NCBI GenBank assembly: GCA_026129905.1
Contig: JAHCHE010000005.1
Coordinates: forward strand, 124,001 to 188,000
Reading direction: 5' to 3'
Source of the DNA: Bryobacteraceae bacterium
GTDB taxonomy: Bacteria > Acidobacteriota > Terriglobia > Bryobacterales > Bryobacteraceae
DNA: 64,000 nucleotides
Shown here: positions 7,627 through 16,388 of the stretch, one piece after another
How the letters are laid out: each line of letters opens with the position of its first letter
Numbering within the stretch: the stretch's first letter is position 1
Translations under genes and position numbers: made by a program
The notes under the pieces: generated by a model
The model's input: the letters and a program-made list of their open reading frames with translations, nothing else
What the model was told of the DNA's origin: nothing
Databases searched by the model: none

Positions 7627-10047
7627 ATGACCGCTCGACGGAGCTTCGCCCTAATCGCCGCGTGGGGACTGGCGGCGGCGCTCCTGCCGGCTCAGGACAA
7701 GGTGGCCCAGTTCTCCGTCCTGACGGACTACTCGCTGGCGCTGTTCAAAGTGGACGGCAGAAACTACTACGGGAAGGCGACGTTCTCGTGGCCGGAAGGC
7801 ACGACGCACGTGCTGGAGTTTCCCTCGACGGAAGGATATCAGTACGCCGCCGGCGGCGCGAGCCGCTTCGGGTTCCAGGGCTGGGAAGACTCGACCGGGC
7901 TGCTGCCGAATCCGGACAACACGGTGCAGGTGGTGGTAGCGAACGCGGCCATCAAGTACTACAAGCTGCGGCTGGAGGCCGAATACCGGGTGAAAGTGAA
8001 CTTCTGGAAGGGCGAGGCAACCGGGGCAGGAGGCGTGCCGCCGGCGGTGTGCGGCCCTCCGGACGGCGCCCCGATCAGCAGCTTCCGGCCCGGCGTGGTG
8101 TTGATCGGCGACGCGTGCCTTTCCCAGGACGCGGAACTGTGGATGGTGGCGGGAACGTACAACCTGGCGGCGTTTCCGTATCCGGGGTTCGCGTTCACCG
8201 GGTGGAGCATCAACGACGGCGGTCCCAACGCGTTTCTGCGGACGCTCGACGTGCGGACGCCGCTGGTGGTGGCCGTCTACTTCCGCCCGGCCAAACGTCT
8301 CAAGTTCATCACGGAACCACTGGGATTGCAGGTGCTGCTCGACCGGACAGCCACGCCGACGCCGGCGGTCCTGCCGTGCGCCGAGAACCAGACGCTGCCG
8401 CGGAGCGCGCCTCCGGGCATTCCGGCGATGTGCATCGGGGAGGTGGATTGGGCGCTGAACTCGCAGCACGTCATCGGAGCAACGTCTCCGCAGAAGGACA
8501 GGATCGGGAAATACTGGGTCTTCAAGGCGTTCAACAACGGGATGGAGAATCACGCGCTGTACACGGTGCGGTCGCTACTGCCGGAGACGATTACCGCGAA
8601 GTTCGTCCAGGGGGCGCAGGTGAGTTTCCTGACGACGCCGACGGGGCTGAAGCTGACGGTGAACGGGCGGGACAACTGGCCTTCCTATAATTTTGTGGCG
8701 GCGGCGGGCGACAAGTACACGGTGACGGCGCCGGCGCGACAGACCGGACCGGACGGGCGCACGTACGTGTTCCGAGGCTGGTCCAACGGCGGGGAGGCGA
8801 CGCAGGAGGTGACGGTTCCCGCCGATGCGGTGGAGCGCGGATTCCGGATCACCGCGACCTACGAGATGCTGGGCCGGACGCTGATCTCGACCGAGCCGGC
8901 GGGAACGCCGGTGGAAGTGGACGGCGCGACGTGCGACACCCCGTGCGCAATCGACAAGCCGGACGGGACGGAGGTGCGGCTGGCCGCGCCGGCGCGGCGA
9001 TCGATCTCCCACGTACACCGCCTCGAGTTCGCGGCATGGTCGGATGGAGGGCCCAGGGAGAGAACCCTCAAGATCTCGGGCCGGGAGCCGCTGCGGCTGA
9101 CCGCGAACTACACGACGTATTACCGGCTGGAGACGGCCTCGCAGCCGGCGGGCGGCGCGAGCTTCGCGCTGACCCCGGCCTCGGCGGACGCCTTTTATGC
9201 GAAGGACGCCTGGGTGACGGTTGCGGCGAAAGCCCACGACGGCTACCGTTTCCGGCGCTGGGGCGGCGATCTGGATCACACGTATGACGTGGCGACGCTC
9301 CAGATGACGGTTCCGCACTCGCTGATCGCCCTGCTGGACGAGGTCCCGTACATCCCGCCTGCCGGGGTCCGCAACGCGGCCGGACTGACGCCGAACGAGG
9401 AAGTGGCGCCCGGTTCGATTATCTCGATCTATGGCGGCGGGCTGGCGCCTTACCTGGCAGGCGGCGGGCAGAACCCGCTGCCACAGACGATTGCCGGCGT
9501 CACAGTGGAGGTGGCATCGCGGCTGTTGGCGCTGCTGTTCGTCTCGCCGGCGCAGATCAACGCGGTGTTGCCGTACGATCTGCCGGAGGGGACGCACAGG
9601 TTGACGGTCCATCGGGACAGCCTCGCGGACGTGACGGGAGAATTTAAGGTCCTGCGGAACTCGCCCGGCCTGTTCACGCGCCTGTTCGACGAAAGGCTGT
9701 TCGTCATGGCGTCGCACGAGGACGGCTCGGCGGTGACGCTGGAGAGTCCGGCGGCGCGGGGAGAAACGATCCGCATCTACGGGACCGGTTTCGGGCCGTA
9801 CGATCGGGCGGCGCCGTACGGGTTCAACTTGCCGGGCTCGCCACGGTTCACCCTGGCCGATCCGCTGGAACTGTTCGTCGCGGGAAGGCCCGTCAAACAT
9901 GAATGGGCGGGCGGCGCGGCCGGCTATGCGGGCGCGGACGTTCTGCACCTCCGGATCACGGACGAACTGCCGGCGGCGGCGACCGTGGATCTGAAGGTAC
10001 GGATCAACGGCCGGGAGAGCAACGAGATTCTGTTGCCGCTCAAGTAA
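7627..10047 (+). CDS. Secreted protein with InlB-like beta repeats and Solibacter-type C-terminal domain
   Basis: The protein has 806 residues. The start at ATG 7627 is fixed by AAGGAG at 7612-7617 and opens a signal peptide ending at about LPAQ. The body has repeated modules of about 80 residues with the pattern of a hydrophobic strand, 'FRGWS(N/D)GG' and 'TATYE', as in bacterial InlB B-type and PEGA-like repeats (for example near residues 220, 330, 430 and 520). The last 240 residues, from VRNAAGLTPNEEVAPGS through SIYGGGLAP to the C-terminus, match the Solibacter uncharacterised C-terminal domain (TIGR03437) found in many paralogues of that lineage. It is likely an extracellular adhesin-like or carbohydrate-interacting protein; no enzyme motif is visible. 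Confidence 0.85.
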   Translation: MTARRSFALIAAWGLAAALLPAQDKVAQFSVLTDYSLALFKVDGRNYYGKATFSWPEGTTHVLEFPSTEGYQYAAGGASRFGFQGWEDSTGLLPNPDNTVQVVVANAAIKYYKLRLEAEYRVKVNFWKGEATGAGGVPPAVCGPPDGAPISSFRPGVVLIGDACLSQDAELWMVAGTYNLAAFPYPGFAFTGWSINDGGPNAFLRTLDVRTPLVVAVYFRPAKRLKFITEPLGLQVLLDRTATPTPAVLPCAENQTLPRSAPPGIPAMCIGEVDWALNSQHVIGATSPQKDRIGKYWVFKAFNNGMENHALYTVRSLLPETITAKFVQGAQVSFLTTPTGLKLTVNGRDNWPSYNFVAAAGDKYTVTAPARQTGPDGRTYVFRGWSNGGEATQEVTVPADAVERGFRITATYEMLGRTLISTEPAGTPVEVDGATCDTPCAIDKPDGTEVRLAAPARRSISHVHRLEFAAWSDGGPRERTLKISGREPLRLTANYTTYYRLETASQPAGGASFALTPASADAFYAKDAWVTVAAKAHDGYRFRRWGGDLDHTYDVATLQMTVPHSLIALLDEVPYIPPAGVRNAAGLTPNEEVAPGSIISIYGGGLAPYLAGGGQNPLPQTIAGVTVEVASRLLALLFVSPAQINAVLPYDLPEGTHRLTVHRDSLADVTGEFKVLRNSPGLFTRLFDERLFVMASHEDGSAVTLESPAARGETIRIYGTGFGPYDRAAPYGFNLPGSPRFTLADPLELFVAGRPVKHEWAGGAAGYAGADVLHLRITDELPAAATVDLKVRINGRESNEILLPLK

Positions 10048-10163
10048 GCATCCACGACCGCCCGAGGCGCGACGACGGGGCCGAGCGGCGTGGCCCGGGA
10101 GTTCCCGTGATTGGTTGCAATCAGGTTGCATATAGGCTTCAGGTCTGTTAATGTTTCAGCAAG

Positions 10164-10916
10164 ATGACACCTGTTCTGCAGCCGTTGCCGCTGCCACGGG
10201 TCGAGGTCAGGTCGCCGGTCGCGGACGCGGTGGTTGGCCCTCGGCGGATCGTCAACTGGTTGTTCGGGCTGATCGTATTGTTGGTGGCCGCGTCGCTGGC
10301 CGGACAAGTAGCGAAGTACTACTTCGGGCATGATCACCTGCTCGGGCTGGTCCGGCTGTTCCATCTGGACGCGGAAGCCAATGTTCCCACGTGGTTTTCC
10401 TCGGCCGGCCTTGCCTGTTGCGCGGTGTTGGCGGCGATTATCACCCTGCAGGTGAGACGGACCGGCGGGCGACGAATGCTCGAGTGGGCTGGGATATCGG
10501 CGATCTTTTTGGGGCTGTCGATTGACGAAGGGGCGCAGATTCACGAGCTGGCATCTCCGGTCATGGGGCGCCTCGGGTTTGTCGAGCGCACTTTCAGCGC
10601 CGAGTGGGTGGCGCTGGCCGTGATCGTTGGCGCGGTTCTCGGCATCGCGTACTGCCGGTTCTTCTTTACGTTGCCCAGAGCGACGCAGGCCCACTTCGCG
10701 CTTGGCGCGTTGCTCTACGTCGCCGGCGCCGCCGGCGTGGAGACCGTGGCCTGGACGCTGGTGGACAGCCCGGGGCAGACGACTTTCGTGTACGAGCTTG
10801 TCGCAACGCTGGAGGAGGCGCTGGAGATGACGGCAATCGTGATCTTCCTGCGCGGGCTGCTGCTTCACCTCGCTGCTAACTTCCGCGACTTCACCGTGCG
10901 CTTCGCACGGGACTAA
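10164..10916 (+). CDS. Polytopic membrane protein of unknown function
   Basis: The 250-residue protein has about six hydrophobic segments: near residues 28-50, 78-98, 107-125, 150-170, 178-200 and 215-240. Polar residues lie inside or beside them in two motifs, LGLSIDEGAQIHE near residue 118 and TLEEALEMTAI near residue 218. Clustered Asp/Glu/His in membrane segments can bind metal or act catalytically, but I cannot place the family. No ribosome site is obvious before ATG 10164. It lies alone between the secreted repeat protein and the DUF507 operon. Confidence 0.7.
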   Translation: MTPVLQPLPLPRVEVRSPVADAVVGPRRIVNWLFGLIVLLVAASLAGQVAKYYFGHDHLLGLVRLFHLDAEANVPTWFSSAGLACCAVLAAIITLQVRRTGGRRMLEWAGISAIFLGLSIDEGAQIHELASPVMGRLGFVERTFSAEWVALAVIVGAVLGIAYCRFFFTLPRATQAHFALGALLYVAGAAGVETVAWTLVDSPGQTTFVYELVATLEEALEMTAIVIFLRGLLLHLAANFRDFTVRFARD

Positions 10917-10984
10917 CCGAGAAGCCGAGGAACGCCAGAAGCCCGGGCGGGGCGCACACCAGCGGGAACCGTGAGAGTAGGCGT

Positions 10985-11014
10985 TTGACACGTCTGTTTC
11001 AGCGTCGCTACACT
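10985..11014 (+). promoter_or_regulatory. Strong sigma-70-type promoter for the DUF507-ribokinase operon
   Basis: A perfect -35 box TTGACA at 10985-10990 and TACACT at 11009-11014 are 18 bases apart. The expected transcript start near 11021 leaves a leader of about 25 bases before ATG 11046. Confidence 0.65.
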
Positions 11015-11045
11015 GAAATGTCGCTCTGCCTCAAATGAGCCAGTA

Positions 11046-11633
11046 ATGCTACTATCCAGGGAGTTTATCGGCTACCTCGCGCGTGAAATTGTAAAGAGAC
11101 TCGCTCCTAAAGTTTTCGAAGCCAACAACCCCCCGACCGCCATCGCTACCGTCGCCAAGGTGATCGAGGAAGACCTCCTCACCGAGGACCGGCTGAACGA
11201 CGAAGTACGGGAGATTCTGAGCCAGTACAGCGATTATATGCGTCAGGAGGGCATCTCCTACCAAGAGATGTTCCGGAAGATCAAGAACACCCTGATCGGG
11301 CAGCGAAAGGTGATCCGCGCCGCCGGCCGCGACACCGGCGACCCGATGAAGCTGTCGCGCGACAAGATCAACGACCTGTCGCACAAACTCGTCACGACGA
11401 TGCGCAAGGGCCGCAGCTTCCGGCTCAAGATGGACCCCAACGACGTGCGCCTGGAGATCGTCCGCGAGATCACGGACCTGCTGATGGCGGAAGAAAAGGT
11501 GGACCGGGCGGCGCGGGCGAAGATTCGTTCGCAGAAGCGCGAGATACCGGAAGGCAGCGAGGAGTGGGACCTGCTCCACCGGCGATACTACGCCGAAGAA
11601 CTGAAGAAGCTCGGCATCGACCTCGCTCCATGA
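11046..11633 (+). CDS. DUF507 family protein, tandem-duplicated
   Basis: The 195-residue protein matches DUF507, a short helical family of unknown function seen in Acidobacteriota, Aquificota and deltaproteobacterial lineages. Two related halves are visible. Residues 1-90 begin MLLSREFIGYLAREIVKRL and contain VIEEDLLTEDRLNDEVREIL. Residues 101-195 begin MKLSRDKINDLSHKLVTTM and contain EIVREITDLLMAEEKVDRAA. The C-terminus is Arg/Lys-rich and ends with ELKKLGIDLAP. The gene follows a good promoter and its stop overlaps the start of the ribokinase gene by ATGA, so translation is probably coupled. Confidence 0.85.
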   Translation: MLLSREFIGYLAREIVKRLAPKVFEANNPPTAIATVAKVIEEDLLTEDRLNDEVREILSQYSDYMRQEGISYQEMFRKIKNTLIGQRKVIRAAGRDTGDPMKLSRDKINDLSHKLVTTMRKGRSFRLKMDPNDVRLEIVREITDLLMAEEKVDRAARAKIRSQKREIPEGSEEWDLLHRRYYAEELKKLGIDLAP

Positions 11634-12583
11634 CCTTCCCGATTGTAGTCGTCGGCAGTCTCAACATGGACTTTGTGGTCACGGTGGAGCGTCTGCCCGC
11701 TCCGGGCGAGACCGTCCTCGGCGGGCAGTTCCAGATGATTCCCGGCGGAAAAGGGGCGAACCAGGCGTGCGCGGCGGGCCGGCTTGGGGCGGGTTCAACC
11801 GGGACGCGGATGATCGGGCGAGTGGGTTACGACCTTTTCGCCGATCACCTGAAGGCGAGCCTGGCGGCGGCCGGGGTGGACGTCAGCGGCGTACACGCGA
11901 CGAAATCGCAGCCGACGGGCGTTGCGCTGATCTGGGTGGAGCGCACGGGGCAGAACTCGATCGTGGTGGCCTCCGGAGCGAACCTGGCGCTGGCGGCGGC
12001 GGATGCCGAAGCAACGCGGCCGAGTTTCCGCGGGGCGAAGGCGGCGCTGTTCCAACTGGAGAGCCCGCTGGACACGGTGGAGGCGGGGCTGAAGATCGCG
12101 CGAGAAGAAGGCGCGCTGACGATTCTGGATCCGGCGCCGGCGCAGCGGCTATCCGAGAGCCTGCTGCGATTGGTGGACATTCTCACGCCGAACGAGACGG
12201 AAGCCTGTCTGCTGTTGGGACGGCCGCCGGGCCGGGTGACCGTGGACGATGCGCCGGCCATCATCGCGCAACTGCTGGCGGCGGGTCCGAAAGCAGCCGT
12301 ACTGAAGTTGGGCGACCTGGGATGCGTGTATTCGGACGGCTCGCGGACGCTGGTGAGTCCGGCGTTCCAGGTAGAGGCGCGCGATGCGACGGCCGCCGGC
12401 GACACGTTCAACGGAGCGCTGGCGGTGGCGCTGGCGGAAGGCAAGGACATGCCGGAGGTGCTAAGGTTCGCGAACGCGGCGGCGGCGATTTCGGTGACGC
12501 GGCTGGGCGCGCAGGCATCGATTCCATCGCGGGGCGAGGTGGACGTCTTCCTGTCGCGAGCGGCAAGAGAAACCGGCCCCTGA
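11630..12583 (+). CDS. rbsK: Ribokinase (PfkB family)
   Basis: The enzyme of 317 residues phosphorylates ribose, or a related sugar, at the 5-hydroxyl with ATP. It has the N-terminal VVGSLNMDFVV signature, the sugar-binding GGKGANQACAAGRLG segment near residue 42, LTPNETEA near residue 190 and the C-terminal catalytic DATAAGDTFNGALA with the base Asp. ATG 11630 overlaps the DUF507 stop by four bases. No ribose transporter or regulator is near, so the sugar source is unclear. A different pentose or nucleoside-derived substrate is possible, but the wording is that of ribokinase rather than fructokinase. Confidence 0.9.
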   Translation: MTFPIVVVGSLNMDFVVTVERLPAPGETVLGGQFQMIPGGKGANQACAAGRLGAGSTGTRMIGRVGYDLFADHLKASLAAAGVDVSGVHATKSQPTGVALIWVERTGQNSIVVASGANLALAAADAEATRPSFRGAKAALFQLESPLDTVEAGLKIAREEGALTILDPAPAQRLSESLLRLVDILTPNETEACLLLGRPPGRVTVDDAPAIIAQLLAAGPKAAVLKLGDLGCVYSDGSRTLVSPAFQVEARDATAAGDTFNGALAVALAEGKDMPEVLRFANAAAAISVTRLGAQASIPSRGEVDVFLSRAARETGP

Positions 12584-12587
12584 AGCC

Positions 12588-14267
12588 TCAGCCAAGGTCG
12601 TAAACAACAAACTGGCGGTTCTCGAACACAGGGCGGCGGTCCTTGACCTTGTTTTCGGGTCCGACGACGACGTAGCGGATGCCGCGCTCCTTGTACCTGG
12701 GGAGGTGTTCGGTCTTGAAGCCGGGGGCGACAGTATCCTGCCAGCGGCGCCACCACTCGTGCGCGAACTCCTTCACCATGTTCACTTGGCCACCGCTTTT
12801 CCAGTCCACGTAGATGGCGCGGAGCGCGCGGCTCCGAAACACGCCGGGATGCGGGCCGCGGCCGGCGTCGGGGAACAGGAAGACAGCGTCGCGGGGCGTC
12901 TGGGAGCGGGCCCAGGCGCAGAGTTCGCGCAATTCGGGCGTTTCGATGGAGGGCTCGGCGGCGACGACTTTGGCGTGATAAGGCAGAAGGAAAAAAGGTA
13001 AGACCAGCGCGGCGCTCCAGGCGGGCCAGGATAGCGCCGGGCGGCGCTCATCGAGCCACGCAGCGGCGGCCGCCAAGGCCGCGAGGACAAGCGCGAGCGC
13101 GAACCGCCGCCGGGTCAGAGGATCGTTTAGGTCCGGCAGGAGCAGCATCGAGACGCGCGGCTGGATCACGGCGGCGAAAGCAAACATGCCCCACAACAAA
13201 GCTTCCGGGAGGCGCCGGAGCGAGGCGGCTTTAAGCGCCGCGGTGATCGCCAGAACGATGGCGAAGGCGGTGACGAACAACAGTGCGCGCATGGGCTGGA
13301 ACTTCGGCATCAGCGCCCATTTCCAGCGGTCGAGGAGCAGGTAGCTAGCGGGCATGCTGAGCATGCCGATAAGCGGGAGTCCGGCGGCGAAGAACTGCAG
13401 GCCGGCCGGCATCTGCTTGCGCAGGCGGAGAAATGCGGCGATGGAGACCGCCCAGACAAAGAGGTAATGTCCGATCCAGTCGCCGACCCAGGCCGAAGCC
13501 CAGCTATAGGAAGCCCGCATGCGCTGAAGCTGTTCGAGGTCCGGATCGATGCGGCCGAGCGGGGGGTGGGATTCGGCGACGCCGAACTGAAGACGGGAAA
13601 GGACAAACAACGCCACGGCGGCCAGAGCGAGGGGCGCCAGCCCGTAGATGCGTTTCTTCATCACGTCCGGGCGCGTGGGCCACAGGTCCATCGCGAAGAA
13701 GACCAGCCAGAAAGGGTAGACGGTGGGAGGGTGGTAGAGAAACGCGAGCGATCCGAAAGCGCCGGAGGCGAGATAGCGGCCGTGGGCGGCGCAGCCGACA
13801 GCGAGCAGGATCAGGGGGACGGCCGAGGCTCGAGGCTTCGGTTCGTACTCCACGGTCAGCACGGCGGGGCCGAGGATCTGCGCCCCAAGGGCGTAGACGC
13901 CCGCGACGAGCAACGCCGGGCGGGTGGACAGTCCCGCGGCGGAGGCGATGAGGAAGACGCCTAAGATGCCGAGGGCGCGGTGAAACAGGTGCTCGGCCGC
14001 GAGGACCTGCTCGAAATCGAGGCCGGAGATCCAGCGGCCGGCGAGGGCGAGTTCGTCCCAGACGGTGAAGGTTACGTGGTGCCGGACGGCGACCGGGTCC
14101 TGCGCCAGCGCTCCGGGGTCCCACAGATGCTCGAGGATGGGGACATAGATCTGGCTGTCCTGGCGCAGGTAGGTGTGGCCGGGGAAGACAAGGTAGCTGA
14201 GGGCGGCCAGCAGCGCCACCGCCGCCGCCATCTTCAGGCCGAATGCCGTTCCCGCGGGCGCCTTCAT
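12588..14267 (-). CDS. GT-C-like polytopic membrane protein
   Basis: The protein of 559 residues has roughly ten to twelve hydrophobic segments and a soluble C-terminal domain of about 120 residues. An acidic loop follows the first membrane helix (GHTYLRQDSQIYVPIL), as in GT-C glycosyltransferases that use lipid-linked sugars. The C-terminal part contains ELCAWARSQTPRDAVFLFP and RAIYVDWKSGGQ, a form seen in proteins annotated as DUF6798. Transfer activity is not proven by any motif here. It starts 4 bases after the stop of the MFS gene and is the last gene of a long leftward run. Confidence 0.7.
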   Translation of the reverse strand: MKAPAGTAFGLKMAAAVALLAALSYLVFPGHTYLRQDSQIYVPILEHLWDPGALAQDPVAVRHHVTFTVWDELALAGRWISGLDFEQVLAAEHLFHRALGILGVFLIASAAGLSTRPALLVAGVYALGAQILGPAVLTVEYEPKPRASAVPLILLAVGCAAHGRYLASGAFGSLAFLYHPPTVYPFWLVFFAMDLWPTRPDVMKKRIYGLAPLALAAVALFVLSRLQFGVAESHPPLGRIDPDLEQLQRMRASYSWASAWVGDWIGHYLFVWAVSIAAFLRLRKQMPAGLQFFAAGLPLIGMLSMPASYLLLDRWKWALMPKFQPMRALLFVTAFAIVLAITAALKAASLRRLPEALLWGMFAFAAVIQPRVSMLLLPDLNDPLTRRRFALALVLAALAAAAAWLDERRPALSWPAWSAALVLPFFLLPYHAKVVAAEPSIETPELRELCAWARSQTPRDAVFLFPDAGRGPHPGVFRSRALRAIYVDWKSGGQVNMVKEFAHEWWRRWQDTVAPGFKTEHLPRYKERGIRYVVVGPENKVKDRRPVFENRQFVVYDLG

Positions 14268-14271
14268 GTCA

Positions 14272-15477
14272 TCAGAGGGCCGCGATCCGGCGGTGGACCA
14301 GGAGGAAATAGAGCCCGAGAAAGACCATGAGGACGCCCGCCACGCCGAGGACCAGGGGCGCGGTGAAGATGGGAACCAGGGCGCCGGTCAGCAGGCTCCC
14401 GATGGGTACGCCGCCGCGGAAGGCCACGTTGTAGACGCTCATGACGCGGCCCCGGACCGCGTCGGTGGTGATGAGTTGGACGAGCGAGGTTACCAGGGCG
14501 AAGACCGCGATGAGCGCCCCGCCGGCGACGAACAGAAGCACGCAGCTCAGCGTGAGGTTTTTCGACGCGGCGAAGCCGGTCATGGCGATCCCGAACAGGA
14601 TCAGGCCGGCGAGCGCGAAGAGGCCTTTCCGCTTGTGATACCCGAGGACCGCGACCAGTAGGGCGCCGCAAACAGATCCCGCGCCGGAGATGGAAAGAAA
14701 CAATGTGTAGATGTTGGGCCCCTGGCGAAAGACGTCGCGGGCGAAGACCGGGAGGAAAACCACCAGCGGGATGCCCAGGGCCGTCATGCAGAAAGCGAGC
14801 ACGATCAGCGCCTCCATGCCTCCCTGCCGCCGGATGAAGGAGATGCCATGCTTCATGCTGGCGAGAATCGACTCGCCGGTGTGGCACGGCACAAAGCGCG
14901 TGGTGACAACCGCCAGGGAGGCGATCACGGCCAGGAAGGAGAGGCCGTTGAGGGTAAAGCACCAGACGGCGCCGAAGTAGGTGAGCGCGAGGCCTCCGAG
15001 CATCGGGCCGATCACGCGGGCGAGGTTGAACTGGATGGAGTTCATCGCGATCGCGTTGGGCAGGTCCGCCGGCTTCACCAACGTCGGCAGGAGCGCGGCG
15101 TAAGCGGGTCCGCCGAACGCTTGAGCGAAACCGACGATGAACGAGAGACACAGGATATGCCAAACCCGAACCACGTCGAGAGCGAACAGGGTGGCCAGAG
15201 TGAAGGCGCAGCTCATCTGGATCACCTGGCCCACGATCAGCAGGGTGCGCCGGTCCATGCGGTCGGCCACGACGCCGCCCACCAGCGAGAAGAGGAAGAT
15301 GGGGATCTCGCCGAGAAAGGCGTCCAGGCCCAGCATGAAGGGGGAATTCGAGAGCTGGAGGACAAGCCAGCTCTGGGCCAGCTTCTGCATCCAGGTGCCG
15401 ACGCTGGACGTGCAGGCGCCCAGCCACATGAGGCGGAAATCGCGGTATTGAAAAGCCCTGAAGACGCGGGTGATCAA
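14272..15477 (-). CDS. MFS transporter, EntS-like (MFS_3)
   Basis: The 401-residue permease has about twelve membrane helices. It opens with FQYRDFRLMWLGACTSSVGTWMQKLAQSWLV, characteristic of the MFS_3 exporters related to EntS. The loop between helices 2 and 3 contains GGVVADRMDRRTLL, the conserved MFS A-motif. A second-half signature, TTDAVRGRVMSVYNVAFRG, is also family-typical. It is probably a proton-driven exporter of a small molecule. It follows the VOC gene by 12 bases and precedes the GT-C-like gene by 4, suggesting one transcript. Confidence 0.9.
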   Translation of the reverse strand: MITRVFRAFQYRDFRLMWLGACTSSVGTWMQKLAQSWLVLQLSNSPFMLGLDAFLGEIPIFLFSLVGGVVADRMDRRTLLIVGQVIQMSCAFTLATLFALDVVRVWHILCLSFIVGFAQAFGGPAYAALLPTLVKPADLPNAIAMNSIQFNLARVIGPMLGGLALTYFGAVWCFTLNGLSFLAVIASLAVVTTRFVPCHTGESILASMKHGISFIRRQGGMEALIVLAFCMTALGIPLVVFLPVFARDVFRQGPNIYTLFLSISGAGSVCGALLVAVLGYHKRKGLFALAGLILFGIAMTGFAASKNLTLSCVLLFVAGGALIAVFALVTSLVQLITTDAVRGRVMSVYNVAFRGGVPIGSLLTGALVPIFTAPLVLGVAGVLMVFLGLYFLLVHRRIAAL

Positions 15478-15489
15478 ACGTACTGCCGT

Positions 15490-15864
15490 TCAGGGAAGGG
15501 GCTGCTGCCGGTGAATCAAATGGAGGTAGTTTCCGTCCAAATCGGCGAAAAAGACGAGCCGGTTGCCGCCCGTTTCGAAGGGCTCGGTGTGGAATTTCAC
15601 GCCGCCGGCTTTGAGCTGCTCGTAGGCGGCATCGAAGTCGTCGGGGATGATAGCCAGGTGGCGGATGCCGGGCGTCTTCATGGTGAGTTCCACCCGCTCG
15701 CCTTCCGATGGAATGATCTCCAGCACCGTGCCGTTCGGCGCTTTGACGAAATAATTGCCGGCGTAGGTATAGTTGATCTTGAAACCGAGGACATCGACGT
15801 ACCATTGCGCCAGCTTCCGCGGATCGGGCGAAGCGAGAGCCGTGTGCTCAAGTCCTTGGAACAT
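15490..15864 (-). CDS. VOC-superfamily (glyoxalase/bleomycin-resistance fold) protein
   Basis: The 124-residue protein has the paired beta-alpha-beta-beta-beta modules of the VOC superfamily. It begins MFQGLEHTALASPDPRKLA with His at the first metal position, continues with WYVDVLGFK, and has a Glu-containing strand LEIIPSEGERVEL, a second module IRHLAIIPDDFDAAYEQL, and FFADLDGNYLHLIHR at the end. Metal ligands His/Glu/His/Glu appear largely conserved, so it may be a metal-dependent lyase, dioxygenase or resistance protein; substrate is unknown. It has no ribosome site. A TACAAT box lies exactly 6 nt before the ATG, which suggests a leaderless message. Confidence 0.85.
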   Translation of the reverse strand: MFQGLEHTALASPDPRKLAQWYVDVLGFKINYTYAGNYFVKAPNGTVLEIIPSEGERVELTMKTPGIRHLAIIPDDFDAAYEQLKAGGVKFHTEPFETGGNRLVFFADLDGNYLHLIHRQQPLP

Positions 15865-15876
15865 AGCCGGATTGTA
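15865..15876 (-). promoter_or_regulatory. TACAAT box 6 nt before the VOC start (probable leaderless promoter)
   Basis: On the minus strand TACAAT (15871-15876) is followed by six bases and then ATG at 15864. With transcription starting 6-7 bases after the box the message would begin at the start codon. No Shine-Dalgarno sequence is present. Confidence 0.45.
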
Positions 15877-15881
15877 ACAGT

Positions 15882-16376
15882 TCAGAAGATCTCGAAGCAG
15901 AAGACGGCCTGGGAGCCCTCGGGCGAAAGACAGTACTGGCCGTTGTCGAGGACTTCGTTGGCTTCCAGCCAGAAGAGCTTGCCGGCGAGCTTGCGGACCA
16001 TCAGGTGCTTGGGGTGGGGTCCCTTGCGGAACTGCTCGCGGGCATCCTTGGGAAAGGCGATCTCCCGCTGGCCCTTGACGACGTCGAGCTGGTAGAGGGC
16101 AAGCTTCTGGGCCGGGATCTTGTCGGACTCGAAGATGAAGATGGGCTCGGCGAGAGGGGTTTTGACGGGGGAAGCGGCGCCGGCCAGGAGGTTCGCGGTT
16201 TCCCTCTTGCGGTCCTCGACGCGGGCCTCGCCGGCTTCCAGTTCCACCAAGTCCCCGGCGTGCAACAAATACGGGATGTCGGGCTTAGGCGGACGGGGGC
16301 CGTCGTATTCCTGCGGGAGGGCGGCGGGCGCCAACAGCAACAGCCCGGCCGAGAAAGCGATCCAGAGTTTCCCCAT
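15882..16376 (-). CDS. Secreted protein of unknown function
   Basis: The protein has 164 residues with a signal peptide (MGKLWIAFSAGLLLLAPAALP). The mature part is charged and mostly beta by appearance, with YLLHAGDLVELEAGEA near residue 40 and a C-terminal half containing KLFWLEANEVLDNGQYCLSPEG. The C-terminal phrase 'LSPEGSQAVFCFEIF' and the IPYLLHAG segment look like those of small acidobacterial secreted proteins annotated only as hypothetical. It starts 9 bases after the HAD gene stop and is preceded by a TAGAAT box 6 nt from the ATG. Confidence 0.7.
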   Translation of the reverse strand: MGKLWIAFSAGLLLLAPAALPQEYDGPRPPKPDIPYLLHAGDLVELEAGEARVEDRKRETANLLAGAASPVKTPLAEPIFIFESDKIPAQKLALYQLDVVKGQREIAFPKDAREQFRKGPHPKHLMVRKLAGKLFWLEANEVLDNGQYCLSPEGSQAVFCFEIF

Positions 16377-16388
16377 GATTCGATTCTA
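16377..16388 (-). promoter_or_regulatory. TAGAAT box 6 nt before a secreted-protein start (probable leaderless promoter)
   Basis: On the minus strand TAGAAT (16383-16388) is followed by CGAATC and ATG at 16376. This is the same spacing as at 15871 and 41136. The box overlaps the last codons of the HAD gene, so the gene could be transcribed independently of the upstream run. Confidence 0.45.

Noticed and set aside
14264-15805. 513-codon minus-strand frame overlapping the MFS gene
   Set aside because: It overlaps both the MFS and VOC genes in another frame and is Arg/Pro/His-rich with no homology signs.
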